Origin: Streptomyces griseoluteus
GTDB lineage: Bacteria > Actinomycetota > Actinomycetes > Streptomycetales > Streptomycetaceae
Direction of reading: 5' to 3'
Assembly: GCF_004784465.1 (NCBI RefSeq)
Contig: NZ_SRRU01000001.1
Span: 1,054,001 to 1,118,000 of the forward strand
Length of the DNA stretch: 64,000 bases
The number at the start of each line of letters is the position of its first letter. Position 1 is the first letter of the stretch. This document shows, piece by piece, positions 1 to 8,730 of the stretch. The notes under the pieces are model-generated. The model had not been told where the DNA came from. It ran no database searches and saw nothing but the letters and a program-made list of their open reading frames with translations. Position numbers and translations under genes: made by a program.

Positions 1-163
1 TACGTCTGGCTACGCACCGGCTTGTGGGGAGCTGCGAGGCTTCTCCGTGAAACGGCGGACCCGCCCTCGTCAGGACGCATCGGCGACAACTGACGGGTAG
101 GTGCAAATTATTTGAGATGCCCCGGAATAGGAACACAGCGGCACCCCCGCTCGTTGTCATTAC

Positions 164-763
164 GTGAGCACGACACAGACACCACCTGTTCTCGCCGCGG
201 AGCTGGCACAGGCGTGGGCCGACATTCAGCGGTACCACCCCGAGCTGCCCGACCTCGCCGCACCGGAATCACTGATCGGGGAGTCGTCGTCCGCGTGCGG
301 GCACGAACTCTCCTTCGAGCGGCTGCTGCACGAGGCGGTGCACGGCATCGCCGCCTCCCGCGGGGTGCGTGACACCTCGCGCGCCGGCCGCTACCACAAC
401 CGCCGTTTCCTCGCCGTCGCCGAGGAGCTGGGCCTGGACCACCCCGAGGAGCCGCATCCCAGCAGCGGTTTCTCGCTGGTCACGCTCAACCCCGAGGCCA
501 AGCGGCGTTACCGTCCGACCATCGACCGGCTGCAGCGGGCGCTGAAGGCGCACACGGTGGCCACCTCCGCCGACACCTCGCGCACCTTCAGGGGCCCGGC
601 CGCCCGGCACGGCTCCTCCGGGGGTGGGGTCCGGGTCAAGGCGGTCTGCGACTGCGGGCGCAACGTCCGTGTGGTCCCCTCGGTCCTGGCGCAGGCGCCG
701 ATCATGTGCGGCGGCTGCGGCAAACCGTTCCGCATCCCGGAGGCGGTGGCAGCGGCGAGCTGA
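164..763 (+). CDS. SprT-like putative zinc metallopeptidase
   Basis: This 199-residue protein carries an HExxH-type motif (HEAVH, about residues 57-61) followed by GRYHNRRF about 15 residues later, the arrangement seen in SprT-like zinc proteases, where a further histidine completes the metal site. The C-terminus has two Cys pairs (CDCG near residue 163 and CGGCG near 183) forming a zinc ribbon, also typical of SprT-like proteins. No signal peptide is visible, so it should be cytoplasmic. The GTG start lacks a clear ribosome binding site and follows a fairly AT-rich stretch, so a leaderless transcript is possible. It stands about 270 bases before rpsP with no obvious coupling. Substrate and role are unknown; the metalloprotease reading rests on the motif only. 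Confidence 0.75.
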   Translation: MSTTQTPPVLAAELAQAWADIQRYHPELPDLAAPESLIGESSSACGHELSFERLLHEAVHGIAASRGVRDTSRAGRYHNRRFLAVAEELGLDHPEEPHPSSGFSLVTLNPEAKRRYRPTIDRLQRALKAHTVATSADTSRTFRGPAARHGSSGGGVRVKAVCDCGRNVRVVPSVLAQAPIMCGGCGKPFRIPEAVAAAS

Positions 764-1036
764 CAAGACGGCTGCTCGTGGCAGCCGTACGGTCAGCTTC
801 CCTCCGCCCGGCGGGCGGGCGCGGGCGCGGCGCCGAGCGCCTCACAGGCATGCCCGCGATTGCTGGCCGTGTCCCTCGGCGCCCCGCCGGGTGTGGCACA
901 ATGTCTAGCTGTACTCGACAGTCGCACAGGACCCCTCTCTCCTCCGGCTGACGCGTCCATCGGGCACTCGGGTACCGCAACCCCACGCGGCAACTCCGCC
1001 GTGCCCAACACGTCAATTCCAGGAGAACTCACTCCC

Positions 1037-1459
1037 GTGGCAGTCAAGATCAAGCTGAAGCGTCTGGGCAAGATCCGTTCGCCTCACTACCGCATCGTCG
1101 TCGCCGACTCCCGTACCCGCCGTGACGGCCGGGCCATCGAGGAGATCGGCAAGTACCACCCGACCTACAACCCGTCGGTCATGGAGGTGGACGCCGATCG
1201 CGTCGCCTACTGGCTGGGTGTCGGTGCGCAGCCGACCGAGCCGGTGCTCGCCATTCTGAAGAAGACCGGCGACTGGCAGAAGTTCAAGGGCGAGCCGGCC
1301 CCCGCGCCGCTCCTCGTCGCCGCGCCGAAGGCCGAGCGTCCGTCGTTCGAGGGCCTCGGCTCCGACGACGACAGCAAGGGTGAGGCCATCACCCAGAAGA
1401 AGAAGGCTGAGAAGAAGGACGAGGCGGCCGCTGAGTCCGCCGAGTCGACCGAGGCCTGA
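1037..1459 (+). CDS. rpsP: 30S ribosomal protein S16
   Basis: S16 binds 16S rRNA and stabilises the body of the 30S subunit. The 140-residue product opens with the conserved S16 start ([12 protein letters not shown]) and the [16 protein letters not shown] segment. It is longer than the roughly 80-90 residues of enterobacterial S16 because of a Lys/Glu/Ala-rich C-terminal tail, as is usual in streptomycetes. The GTG start is preceded by AGGAGA. It is first in the order rpsP-khpA-rimM-trmD-rplS, a classic ribosome assembly cluster, with khpA beginning 5 bases after its stop, so co-transcription is very likely. Confidence 0.98.
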   Translation: MAVKIKLKRLGKIRSPHYRIVVADSRTRRDGRAIEEIGKYHPTYNPSVMEVDADRVAYWLGVGAQPTEPVLAILKKTGDWQKFKGEPAPAPLLVAAPKAERPSFEGLGSDDDSKGEAITQKKKAEKKDEAAAESAESTEA

Positions 1460-1464
1460 GCAGC

Positions 1465-1704
1465 ATGCTCGAAGAGGCGCTTGAGCACCTCGTGAAGGGC
1501 ATCGTCGACAACCCCGACGATGTGCAGGTCGCCTCGCGCGACCTGCGCCGCGGGCGCGTGCTGGAGGTCCGGGTGCACCCCGACGACCTCGGTAAGGTGA
1601 TCGGCCGCAACGGCCGCACCGCGCGCGCTCTGCGTACCGTCGTGGGCGCCATCGGCGGCCGCGGTGTCCGTGTCGACCTCGTCGACGTGGACCACGTCCG
1701 CTGA
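1465..1704 (+). CDS. khpA: KH-domain RNA-binding protein KhpA
   Basis: A 79-residue single KH-domain protein. The GxxG loop that contacts RNA is seen as GRNG (about residues 50-53, in GKVIGRNGRTARALR). Small KH proteins of the KhpA type sit between rpsP and rimM in many Gram-positive genomes and are known in other bacteria to bind RNA, often with KhpB. It starts 5 bases after rpsP and is probably translated from the same message. The length and single-domain structure are normal. Its RNA targets cannot be inferred from sequence. Confidence 0.95.
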   Translation: MLEEALEHLVKGIVDNPDDVQVASRDLRRGRVLEVRVHPDDLGKVIGRNGRTARALRTVVGAIGGRGVRVDLVDVDHVR

Positions 1705-1786
1705 CGCTTCATAGCAACCGGCTCGGGCCGGGGAGGGCCACTGGGCCGTCCCCGGCCCGCAGTCGTATGACAGGAGATCTGTACTC

Positions 1787-2365
1787 GTGCAGTTGGTAGT
1801 CGCACGGATCGGCCGTGCTCATGGCATCAAGGGTGAGGTCACCGTCGAGGTGCGGACCGACGAGCCGGAGTCGCGGCTCGCACCGGGCGCCGTCCTGGCC
1901 ACCGACCCGGCGTCCGTCGGGCCGCTCACCATCGCCACCGGCCGCGTGCACAGCGGCCGTCTCCTCCTGCGCTTCGAGGGCGTCGGCGACCGCACCGGCG
2001 CGGAGGCGCTGCGCAACACGCTGCTGATCGCCGACGTCGATCCGGAGGAGATGCCGGAGGACGAGGACGAGTACTACGACCATCAGCTCATCGACCTCGA
2101 CGTGGTCACCGAGGACGGCACGGAGGTGGGCCGGATCACCGAGATCTCCCATCTGCCCTCCCAGGACCTCTTCATCGTGGAGCGGCCGGACGGCAGCGAG
2201 GTGCTGATCCCCTTCGTGGAGGAGATCGTCAGCGAGATCGATCTGGAGGAGCAGCGGGCGGTCATCACCCCGCCGCCCGGCCTGATCGACGACCGGGCCG
2301 AGATCGCTTCCGCGCGGGACGAGGCTGCGGAGGCTGCCACGCGCGACGAGGACGAGGACGCATGA
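1787..2365 (+). CDS. rimM: 16S rRNA processing protein RimM
   Basis: RimM assists maturation of the 30S head and binds S19. The 192-residue product starts with the conserved [14 protein letters not shown] segment of the N-terminal domain, and the C-terminal PRC-barrel-like domain carries [12 protein letters not shown] and the [10 protein letters not shown] strand. The acidic tail ([16 protein letters not shown]) is a common actinobacterial addition. The GTG start follows an AGGAG-type ribosome binding site. The stop overlaps the trmD start by 4 bases, implying translational coupling. Confidence 0.97.
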   Translation: MQLVVARIGRAHGIKGEVTVEVRTDEPESRLAPGAVLATDPASVGPLTIATGRVHSGRLLLRFEGVGDRTGAEALRNTLLIADVDPEEMPEDEDEYYDHQLIDLDVVTEDGTEVGRITEISHLPSQDLFIVERPDGSEVLIPFVEEIVSEIDLEEQRAVITPPPGLIDDRAEIASARDEAAEAATRDEDEDA

Positions 2366-3195
2366 GGCTCGACGTCGTCACGATCTTCCCGGAGTACCTG
2401 GAACCGCTGAACGTCTCCCTCGTCGGCAAGGCCCGCGCGCGCGGCCGGCTCGACGTGAACGTCCACGACCTGCGCTCCTGGACCTACGACCGGCACAACA
2501 CGGTTGACGACACTCCGTACGGCGGCGGTCCCGGCATGGTCATGAAGACCGAGCCCTGGGGCGACGCCCTGGACACCGTGCTGGCCGACGGCTACGAGTC
2601 GGGCGCGCACAGCCCCGCCCTGATCGTGCCGACCCCGAGCGGCCGCCCCTTCACCCAGGAACTCGCCGTCGAGCTGTCGGAACGGCCCTGGCTGGTCTTC
2701 ACGCCGGCCCGCTACGAGGGCATCGACCGTCGGGTCATGGACGAGTACGCGACCCGGATGCCGGTCTACGAGGTGTCCATCGGGGACTACGTCCTCGCGG
2801 GCGGTGAGGCGGCCGTCCTGGTCGTCACCGAGGCCGTGGCCCGGCTGCTGCCCGGCGTGCTCGGCAACGCCGAGTCGCACCGGGACGACTCCTTCGCCCC
2901 CGGCGCGATGGCCAACCTCCTGGAGGGGCCGGTCTACACCAAGCCGCCCGAGTGGCGGGGCCATGGCATCCCGGACGTGCTGCTCAGCGGGCACCACGGC
3001 AAGATCGCGCGCTGGCGGCGGGACGAGGCGATGCGCCGCACCACCGCCAACCGGCCCGACCTGATCGAGCGCTGCGACCCCGCGACGCTCGACAAGAAGG
3101 ACCGGGAGATGCTCTCCATCCTGGGCTGGTCCCCGGACCTGGAGGGCCACTCGTCCGGGCGATTTTGGCGCAGGAGCGACGGCGTGGAACAATAG
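2362..3195 (+). CDS. trmD: tRNA (guanine37-N1)-methyltransferase
   Basis: TrmD transfers a methyl group from S-adenosylmethionine to N1 of G37 next to the anticodon, preventing +1 frameshifting. The 277-residue protein begins [12 protein letters not shown] and carries the SPOUT trefoil-knot segment [13 protein letters not shown] (about residues 140-152), which binds AdoMet, plus [10 protein letters not shown] near residues 53-62. The C-terminal half ([15 protein letters not shown]) forms the tRNA-binding domain. The start codon overlaps rimM by 4 bases. Confidence 0.98.
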   Translation: MRLDVVTIFPEYLEPLNVSLVGKARARGRLDVNVHDLRSWTYDRHNTVDDTPYGGGPGMVMKTEPWGDALDTVLADGYESGAHSPALIVPTPSGRPFTQELAVELSERPWLVFTPARYEGIDRRVMDEYATRMPVYEVSIGDYVLAGGEAAVLVVTEAVARLLPGVLGNAESHRDDSFAPGAMANLLEGPVYTKPPEWRGHGIPDVLLSGHHGKIARWRRDEAMRRTTANRPDLIERCDPATLDKKDREMLSILGWSPDLEGHSSGRFWRRSDGVEQ

Positions 3196-3330
3196 GCCGC
3201 TGTTGTGCGTCCGTCCGGCGTGCGCCCCTGCCACAGGGGGACACGACGCCCGTTCCGACCCGCACGGCAGACCTCTTCGAACATCTAGTTCCGTTGATGA
3301 CCTGTGGCATCAGCGAAGAAAGCAGACGAA

Positions 3331-3681
3331 ATGTCTCACCTGCTCGACACCGTCGACTCCGCGTCGCTGCGCGACGACGTCCCGGCCTTCCGCCCGGGTG
3401 ACACCGTCAACGTGCACGTCCGCGTCATCGAGGGCAACCGCTCGCGTGTGCAGCAGTTCAAGGGCGTCGTGATCCGCCGCCAGGGTTCGGGCGTCCGCGA
3501 GACCTTCACGGTCCGCAAGGTCTCCTTCTCCGTCGGCGTGGAGCGTACCTTCCCGGTGCACACCCCGATCGTCGAGAAGATCGAGCTCGTCACCCGCGGT
3601 GACGTGCGCCGCGCCAAGCTGTACTACCTCCGTGAGCTGCGCGGCAAGGCCGCGAAGATCAAGGAGAAGCGCGACAACTGA
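3331..3681 (+). CDS. rplS: 50S ribosomal protein L19
   Basis: L19 lies at the 30S-50S interface. The 116-residue product has the conserved [13 protein letters not shown] and [23 protein letters not shown] segments (written here as separate parts of one region) and ends [11 protein letters not shown]. The ATG giving [10 protein letters not shown] was chosen over an in-frame upstream codon at 3304 because it gives the normal family length. The ribosome binding site is weak (GAAAG). About 135 bases separate it from trmD, so it may also have its own promoter. It closes the rpsP-to-rplS cluster. Confidence 0.97.
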   Translation: MSHLLDTVDSASLRDDVPAFRPGDTVNVHVRVIEGNRSRVQQFKGVVIRRQGSGVRETFTVRKVSFSVGVERTFPVHTPIVEKIELVTRGDVRRAKLYYLRELRGKAAKIKEKRDN

Positions 3682-3726
3682 GCGCCTGCCCGGAGCCCTG
3701 ACGGGGCCGGATAGCATCTGGCCCCG

Positions 3727-4419
3727 ATGGACACCGAAGCACAGCCCGCCGAACGCGACCGTTCCCGCCCACCCGGTACACCGGGTACGCGGGGCCGGTC
3801 GCGTTTCGCGTTGGCCCCGCTCGCCGAGCGGGTGCCGGGCGGCCGGTTCACCCTGGCGCTCCTCACCTGCCTCGCCTTCCTGCTGCTCCTGAGCACGTTC
3901 GTGGTGCGGCCGTTCGAGATTCCGAGCGGTTCCATGGAGCGCGGATTGAGGGTCGGGGACCGCGTCCTCGTAAACAAGTTGGCGTACCGTTTCGGTGCCC
4001 GTCCGAGCCGTGGTGACGTGGTGGTGTTCGACGGGACCGGCTACTTCGGGCACGCCGACTACATCAAGCGCGTTGTAGGGGTGGGAGGCGACCATGTGGT
4101 CTGCTGCGACAGGGAGGGGAGGATCGAGGTGAACGGCCACCCGGTCGACGAGACGGGGTTCCTCTATCCGGGGAACAGCGCGTCCGACGTGCCCTTCGAC
4201 GTGGTGGTGCCCGACGGCCGCCTCTTCCTGCTCGGCGACCACCGTGCCCGCTCCAGCGACTCCCGCGACCACCTCGGCTCGCCCGGCGGCGGCATGGTCC
4301 CGGTGGAGGACGTGGTGGGGCGCGCCGACTGGATCGTCTGGCCGTACGGCCACTGGACGCGCATCGAGCGCCCCGGCGCCTACGCGCACGTACCTGCCGC
4401 GGAGGCCGCGCATGGGTAA
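3727..4419 (+). CDS. sipW: type I signal peptidase (SipW-like)
   Basis: Membrane-bound serine protease that removes signal peptides from exported proteins. In 230 residues it has a cytoplasmic N-terminus, a transmembrane anchor (about residues 37-60), box B with the catalytic serine (IPSGSMERGL), box D with the general-base lysine (YIKRVVGVGGDHV) and box E (GDHRARSSDSRDH). No C-terminal membrane segment is evident, unlike sipY and sipZ. It is the first of four tandem signal peptidases. A TAGCAT element about 11 bases before the ATG could be a -10 box giving a short-leader transcript. The last 8 bases overlap the start of sipX. The letter follows the S. lividans/S. coelicolor gene order from memory. 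Confidence 0.93.
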   Translation: MDTEAQPAERDRSRPPGTPGTRGRSRFALAPLAERVPGGRFTLALLTCLAFLLLLSTFVVRPFEIPSGSMERGLRVGDRVLVNKLAYRFGARPSRGDVVVFDGTGYFGHADYIKRVVGVGGDHVVCCDREGRIEVNGHPVDETGFLYPGNSASDVPFDVVVPDGRLFLLGDHRARSSDSRDHLGSPGGGMVPVEDVVGRADWIVWPYGHWTRIERPGAYAHVPAAEAAHG

Positions 4420-5521
4420 CCGGGCAAGGCCGCGCGGGGTGTCCGGCGCGGCCGCCGACAATCCGCTGCCCACCGGTGCCCGCCGGACCTCCCGGCCGAG
4501 CGCCGGCCGTTCGCGGGCCGAGCGGCGCAAGCTTCAGCGCAAGGTGAAGCGCAAACGCAGACGGTCGGCGGTGCGGGAGATCCCGCTGCTGCTCGGGGTC
4601 GCGGTGCTGATCGCGCTGGTGCTGAAGACCTTCCTGGTGCAGGCGTTCGTGATTCCCTCCGGCTCGATGGAGCAGACGATCCGGATCGGGGACCGGGTGC
4701 TGGTCGACAAGTTCACCCCCTGGTTCGGCTCCCGGCCGGAGCGCGGTGACGTGGTGGTGTTCCACGATCCGGGCGGCTGGCTGACCGGCGAGGAAGCGCC
4801 GAAGAAGAACGACCCGGTCGTGGTCAAGCAGGTGAAGGAGGGGCTGACCTTCATCGGCCTGCTCCCCTCGGACAACGAGAAGGACCTGATCAAGCGGGTC
4901 ATCGGGGTGGGCGGCGACCACGTGAAGTGCTGCGACGCCGAGGGGCGGGTCACGGTCAACGGCGCCCCGCTCACCGAGGGCGCGTACATCTATCCCGGCA
5001 ACGCCCCCTCCGCGACCACCTTCGACATCACGGTGCCCAAGGGCCGCCTGTGGGTGATGGGCGACCACCGGGGCAACTCCGCCGACTCCCGCTATCACCA
5101 GAACCTCCCGTACGGCGGGACCGTCTCCGAGGAGTCGGTCGTCGGCCGGGCGATGTTCATCGGCTGGCCCTTCGCCCACTGGACGCGCCTGGACGAACCT
5201 AAAACCTTCGCAAGCGTCACCGACGCGGCCTCCGGGGCGAGTGCGGCCCGTGCCCCGTCGCATAGGGTTGCCCCCTACGATCCGAACGGACTGACCCAGC
5301 TCCCGACCCCTGCGGAACTCCCGCTCGTTATGGGAGTGGTGGGCCTGCACCGTGCATGGGGCAGGCGGCGGCACAGAGTAAGGAGTTGGCGTGGGGGATG
5401 TGGCGGTTGGCGCACGGTCGGGGCACGACGGCGAGGAGCACCGCGGGCACCCCGTGGGGTCCGACGCCTCGGCCCGGGACGGCGCCGGGAACTCCGGGAA
5501 CGGCTTCGCGGCGGCCGGTGA
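4412..5521 (+). CDS. sipX: type I signal peptidase (SipX-like)
   Basis: A 369-residue signal peptidase with a long basic N-terminus (RRKLQRKVKRKRRR), a membrane anchor (about 54-74), box B (IPSGSMEQTI), box D (LIKRVIGVGGDHV) and box E (MGDHRGNSADSRYH). A weakly hydrophobic stretch near residue 305 (LPLVMGVVGL) may be a short second anchor. After it the frame continues with a strange Arg/Gly-rich tail (residues about 320-369) that overlaps the first 131 bases of sipY in another frame. The domain itself is complete by about residue 270, so the tail may be only a run-on to the first stop. The start overlaps sipW by 8 bases, indicating coupling. Confidence 0.92.
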   Translation: MGNRARPRGVSGAAADNPLPTGARRTSRPSAGRSRAERRKLQRKVKRKRRRSAVREIPLLLGVAVLIALVLKTFLVQAFVIPSGSMEQTIRIGDRVLVDKFTPWFGSRPERGDVVVFHDPGGWLTGEEAPKKNDPVVVKQVKEGLTFIGLLPSDNEKDLIKRVIGVGGDHVKCCDAEGRVTVNGAPLTEGAYIYPGNAPSATTFDITVPKGRLWVMGDHRGNSADSRYHQNLPYGGTVSEESVVGRAMFIGWPFAHWTRLDEPKTFASVTDAASGASAARAPSHRVAPYDPNGLTQLPTPAELPLVMGVVGLHRAWGRRRHRVRSWRGGCGGWRTVGARRRGAPRAPRGVRRLGPGRRRELRERLRGGR

Positions 5522-6392
5522 CGGCACCCCGCCCGGCCGGCCCCCGCATACCGACGAGGGCGGTGGCGGCGGCGGTGCCGCGCGCCGGCCGGAGAAGCAG
5601 CGCTCGTTCTGGAAGGAACTGCCGATCCTCGTCGGCATCGCGCTGGTGCTGGCCCTGCTGATCAAGACGTTCCTGGTGCAGGCGTTCTCCATCCCGTCCG
5701 ACTCGATGCAGAACACCCTCCAGCAGGGTGACCGCGTCCTGGTGGACAAGCTCACCCCCTGGTTCGGCTCCGAGCCCGAGCGCGGCGAGGTCGTCGTCTT
5801 CCACGACCCGGGCCAGTGGCTGGCGGGCGAGCCGACGCCGGAGCAGAACGCGGTGCAGAAGGCGCTGAGCTGGATCGGCCTGATGCCGTCCGCCGAGGAG
5901 AAGGACCTCATCAAGCGTGTGATCGGTGTCGGCGGCGACACGGTCGAGTGCGAGGGCAGCGCCCCGCTGAAGGTCAACGGCAAGGCGCTCGACGAGCCGT
6001 ACGTCTACCCCGGCAACACGCCGTGCAGCGTGGACGACCAGGGCGGCCAGTTCAAGGTCAAGGTGCCCGAGGGTCACATCTGGGTGATGGGCGACCACCG
6101 CCAGAACTCGCGGGACTCCCGGTACAACCAGACCGACGAGAACCACGGCATGGTGCCGGTCAAGGACGTCGTCGGGCGCGCGATCGTGAAGGCGTGGCCC
6201 ATCAACCGCTGGGGCACCCTGCCGATCCCGGACACCTTCGACCAGCCGGGCCTGGACACGCAGAGCTCGGCCGCCGCTTCGCTGCCGTACGCGCCGGGCG
6301 CCGGTGCGGTCGCGCTCGTGGTGCCGGTGGCGGTGTGGCGTCGCCGCAAGGGCACTCGTCCCGCTGCCGCCGAGGCCGCGCGCGAGGTGTGA
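5391..6392 (+). CDS. sipY: type I signal peptidase (SipY-like)
   Basis: A 333-residue signal peptidase with a disordered Gly/Ala/Asp-rich N-terminal 70 residues, an anchor (about 80-100), box B (IPSDSMQNTL, catalytic Ser in DSM), box D (LIKRVIGVGGDTV), box E (MGDHRQNSRDSRYN) and a C-terminal hydrophobic segment (PGAGAVALVVPVAVW) followed by RRRK, so it probably spans the membrane twice. The GTG start is set by AAGGAG nine bases upstream, inside the end of sipX. In S. lividans the SipY protein is reported as the major signal peptidase (family knowledge). About 200 bases separate it from sipZ. Confidence 0.93.
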   Translation: MGDVAVGARSGHDGEEHRGHPVGSDASARDGAGNSGNGFAAAGDGTPPGRPPHTDEGGGGGGAARRPEKQRSFWKELPILVGIALVLALLIKTFLVQAFSIPSDSMQNTLQQGDRVLVDKLTPWFGSEPERGEVVVFHDPGQWLAGEPTPEQNAVQKALSWIGLMPSAEEKDLIKRVIGVGGDTVECEGSAPLKVNGKALDEPYVYPGNTPCSVDDQGGQFKVKVPEGHIWVMGDHRQNSRDSRYNQTDENHGMVPVKDVVGRAIVKAWPINRWGTLPIPDTFDQPGLDTQSSAAASLPYAPGAGAVALVVPVAVWRRRKGTRPAAAEAAREV

Positions 6393-6593
6393 GCTCGCGG
6401 GGCACTTGAGGTGTGGGTTCGCGCGGCACTTGAGCTGTGACCCATGGGCACTGCCGAGGGCGGTGTTTCCCGGAGACCCGGTGAAGAACCGGTCACCGGG
6501 GGACACCGCCCTCGCGGCTTTCCGGCCCGGTGTGCTACCAAAGGCGGATCGTGGCAGGCCGGGCGACCCCGGCGGAGGGGACCGGGAGACGAC

Positions 6594-7337
6594 ATGGCAA
6601 GTGCCCAAGGCGCGGAGTCCAAGGGCGGCCTCGGCGGGAAACTGTCGGGCGTGGCGGTGGCCCTGGGCCTGCTGCTCTTCCTGGCCGGCTTCGGCTGGGC
6701 CGCGGTGACCTACCGGCCCTACACCGTGCCGACCAGCTCGATGACCCCCACCATCGACGCCGGTGACCGGGTGCTGGCCCAGCGGGTCGACGGCGCGGAC
6801 GTGCGCCGGGGCGACGTGGTGGTGTTCAGCGACAAGACCTGGGTGACCGGTGCCGACGTGGTCAAGCGGGTGGTCGCGGTCGGCGGGGACACCGTCGCCT
6901 GCTGCACCGACGGCAAGCTGAGCGTCAACGGCAAGCCGGTCGAGGAGCCCTATCTGCCCAAGGGCGCCCCGGCCGAGGTCAAGGGCTTTCCGACGGTGAC
7001 CGTGCCCAAGGGCCGCCTCTTCCTGCTCGGCGACGAGCGCCAGGGCTCGCTGGACTCCACCGCGCACCTCACCGACGCCGCCGAGGGCACGGTGAGCCGC
7101 GGTGCGGTGCACGCCCGCGTCGACTCCGTGGTCTGGCCGATGCGGGGCATGCTGACCCGGCCGACCGGGTTCGAGGCGCTGGGCACGCTGTCGGAGCCGG
7201 GTCCGCTGCCGCTGATCGAGGTGATGATCGTCGCCGGTGCGGTGCTGGTCCTGGGCGGCGCCGCGTACGGCCCGATCGCGGCGCGTGTGGGCCGCTCCCG
7301 CGGCCGGAGCAGCGCGGAGCCCGTCCATGCCGGCTGA
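6594..7337 (+). CDS. sipZ: type I signal peptidase (SipZ-like), divergent active-site boxes
   Basis: Fourth signal peptidase, 247 residues, with an anchor at about 18-38, box B VPTSSMTPTI (catalytic Ser in SSM), box D VVKRVVAVGGDTV with the lysine base, and an unusual box E (GDERQGSLDSTAH) where the other three have GDHRxxSxDSR. A C-terminal membrane segment (EVMIVAGAVLVLGGAAYG) precedes a basic tail. The ATG at 6594 follows GGGAGA and fits better than an upstream in-frame ATG at 6444. The 200-base gap before it suggests its own promoter, and its end overlaps the Nudix gene, so sipZ likely heads a second transcript. Confidence 0.92.
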   Translation: MASAQGAESKGGLGGKLSGVAVALGLLLFLAGFGWAAVTYRPYTVPTSSMTPTIDAGDRVLAQRVDGADVRRGDVVVFSDKTWVTGADVVKRVVAVGGDTVACCTDGKLSVNGKPVEEPYLPKGAPAEVKGFPTVTVPKGRLFLLGDERQGSLDSTAHLTDAAEGTVSRGAVHARVDSVVWPMRGMLTRPTGFEALGTLSEPGPLPLIEVMIVAGAVLVLGGAAYGPIAARVGRSRGRSSAEPVHAG

Positions 7338-7833
7338 GGACACCTATGCGGGCGGGCTGCGCAAGGTCGCCCGTGTGGTGCTGCTCGACCCCGCCGACCG
7401 CGTCCTGCTGCTGCACGGCCACGAGCCGGAGGACCCGGCCGACGACTGGTGGTTCACCCCCGGCGGCGGTGTGGAGGGCGCCGAGACCCGCGAGCAGGCC
7501 GCGCTCCGTGAACTGGTCGAGGAGACCGGCATCACCGAGGTCGACCTGGGCCCGGTGCTGTGGCGCCGCCGGTGCTCCTTCCCGTTCGCCGGGCGCCGCT
7601 GGGACCAGGACGAGTGGTACTACCTGGCCCGTACGACACAGACGGCGACGGCCGCCCTCGGGCTGACCGAGCTGGAGCGGCGCAGCGTGTCCGGAGCGCG
7701 CTGGTGGACGTGCCGGGAACTCGAGCGGGCGCATGAGACGGTGTATCCGACCAGGCTCGCCGGGCTGCTGCGCACGCTGCTCGACGAGGGTCCCCCGGCC
7801 ACGCCCGTGACCCTCGACACGGAAATCGTCTGA
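7327..7833 (+). CDS. Nudix hydrolase
   Basis: Nudix enzymes cleave nucleoside diphosphates linked to another moiety. The 168-residue protein contains a full Nudix box: GGGVEGAETREQAALRELVE followed by ETGI (about residues 47-70), matching Gx5Ex7REUxEExGU, whose glutamates bind the catalytic metal. The start ATG lies inside the end of sipZ (overlap 11 bases), so the two are probably translated from one message. The substrate cannot be read from the sequence. In streptomycetes this gene commonly follows the signal peptidase array, but no functional link to secretion is established here. Confidence 0.93.
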   Translation: MPAEDTYAGGLRKVARVVLLDPADRVLLLHGHEPEDPADDWWFTPGGGVEGAETREQAALRELVEETGITEVDLGPVLWRRRCSFPFAGRRWDQDEWYYLARTTQTATAALGLTELERRSVSGARWWTCRELERAHETVYPTRLAGLLRTLLDEGPPATPVTLDTEIV

Positions 7834-7889
7834 GGGTTCGCCGGACTGGCGCACAATGGGGGGATCGCACGGCTGAAGGGGAAGCTGCC

Positions 7890-8198
7890 ATGAGCGCCGA
7901 GGACCTCGAGAAGTACGAGACCGAGATGGAGCTGAAGCTCTACCGGGAGTACCGAGACGTCGTCGGTCTGTTCAAATACGTGATCGAGACGGAACGGCGC
8001 TTCTACCTCACCAACGACTACGAGATGCAGGTGCACTCGGTCCAGGGCGAGGTGTTCTTCGAGGTGTCGATGGCCGATGCCTGGGTGTGGGACATGTACC
8101 GCCCGGCGCGGTTCGTCAAGCAGGTCCGGGTGTTGACGTTCAAGGACGTGAACATTGAGGAGCTGAACAAGAGCGATCTGGAGTTGCCGAGCGGGTGA
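7890..8198 (+). CDS. DUF2469 family protein
   Basis: A 102-residue acidic, soluble protein beginning MSAEDLEKYETEMELKLYREYRDV. It matches the short, very conserved actinobacterial DUF2469 family, whose members typically sit near rnhB, yraN and comM-like genes. The family has no assigned activity to my knowledge. Aromatic and acidic residues dominate (ETERRFYLTNDYEMQVH; VSMADAWVWDMYRPARF). The ATG is preceded by GAAGGGGAAG. No membrane segment or cofactor motif is visible. Confidence 0.92.
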   Translation: MSAEDLEKYETEMELKLYREYRDVVGLFKYVIETERRFYLTNDYEMQVHSVQGEVFFEVSMADAWVWDMYRPARFVKQVRVLTFKDVNIEELNKSDLELPSG

Positions 8199-8364
8199 GG
8201 TCGCTCCGAGGCAGCTCTGAGGCACCTCTGAGCTTGTTCGGGTAGGGCCGGCGCTGGTCGTCACTCAGACGGGTGGCGGAGATATCCACAAGCGCGGCTC
8301 CGTCCACCAAGATCCACTTCTTTCGGTGTGCCCCGACACGGTGGGTGCCGGAGGTGGTGCCGAC

Positions 8365-8730
8365 ATGAACAAGGCACGCAGTGGACTGGGCAGGTACGGC
8401 GAGGATCTGGCCGCGCGGCGGCTGACCGAGGCCGGGATGAGCATCCTGGAGCGCAACTGGCGCTGCGGACGCTCGGGAGAGATCGACATCGTGGCGCGGG
8501 ACGGCGGCACGCTGGTCGTCTGCGAGGTGAAGACCCGGCGCGGCGGGGAGTTCCAGCACCCGATGGCAGCCGTCACGCCCGAGAAGGCGCTACGGCTGCT
8601 GGACCTGGCCGAGCGATGGGTGCATACCCACGGCGGAGCACCGCCGGACGAGGTCCGGGTCGATCTGGTCGGGGTGCTGCTGCCGCGGCGAGGCGCGCCC
8701 GCCGTGGAGCACGCGCGGGGGGTGGCCTGA
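8365..8730 (+). CDS. YraN family (UPF0102) nuclease-like protein
   Basis: A 121-residue YraN/UPF0102 protein with an endonuclease-like fold. The segment [20 protein letters not shown] (about residues 32-51) shows the E-x-D...E-x-K pattern of PD-(D/E)xK nucleases, and [13 protein letters not shown] marks the N-terminus. The ATG follows GGAGG at a good distance. It ends exactly where the ComM-like gene begins, and DprA follows, giving the conserved yraN-comM-dprA trio tied in other bacteria to uptake and processing of DNA. Activity on DNA is inferred from the fold only. Confidence 0.92.
   Translation: MNKARSGLGRYGEDLAARRLTEAGMSILERNWRCGRSGEIDIVARDGGTLVVCEVKTRRGGEFQHPMAAVTPEKALRLLDLAERWVHTHGGAPPDEVRVDLVGVLLPRRGAPAVEHARGVA

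Noticed and set aside
4064..7343. Long minus-strand frames across the signal peptidase genes
   Set aside because: They are antisense shadows repeated for each homologous gene; the sense strand carries all catalytic boxes.
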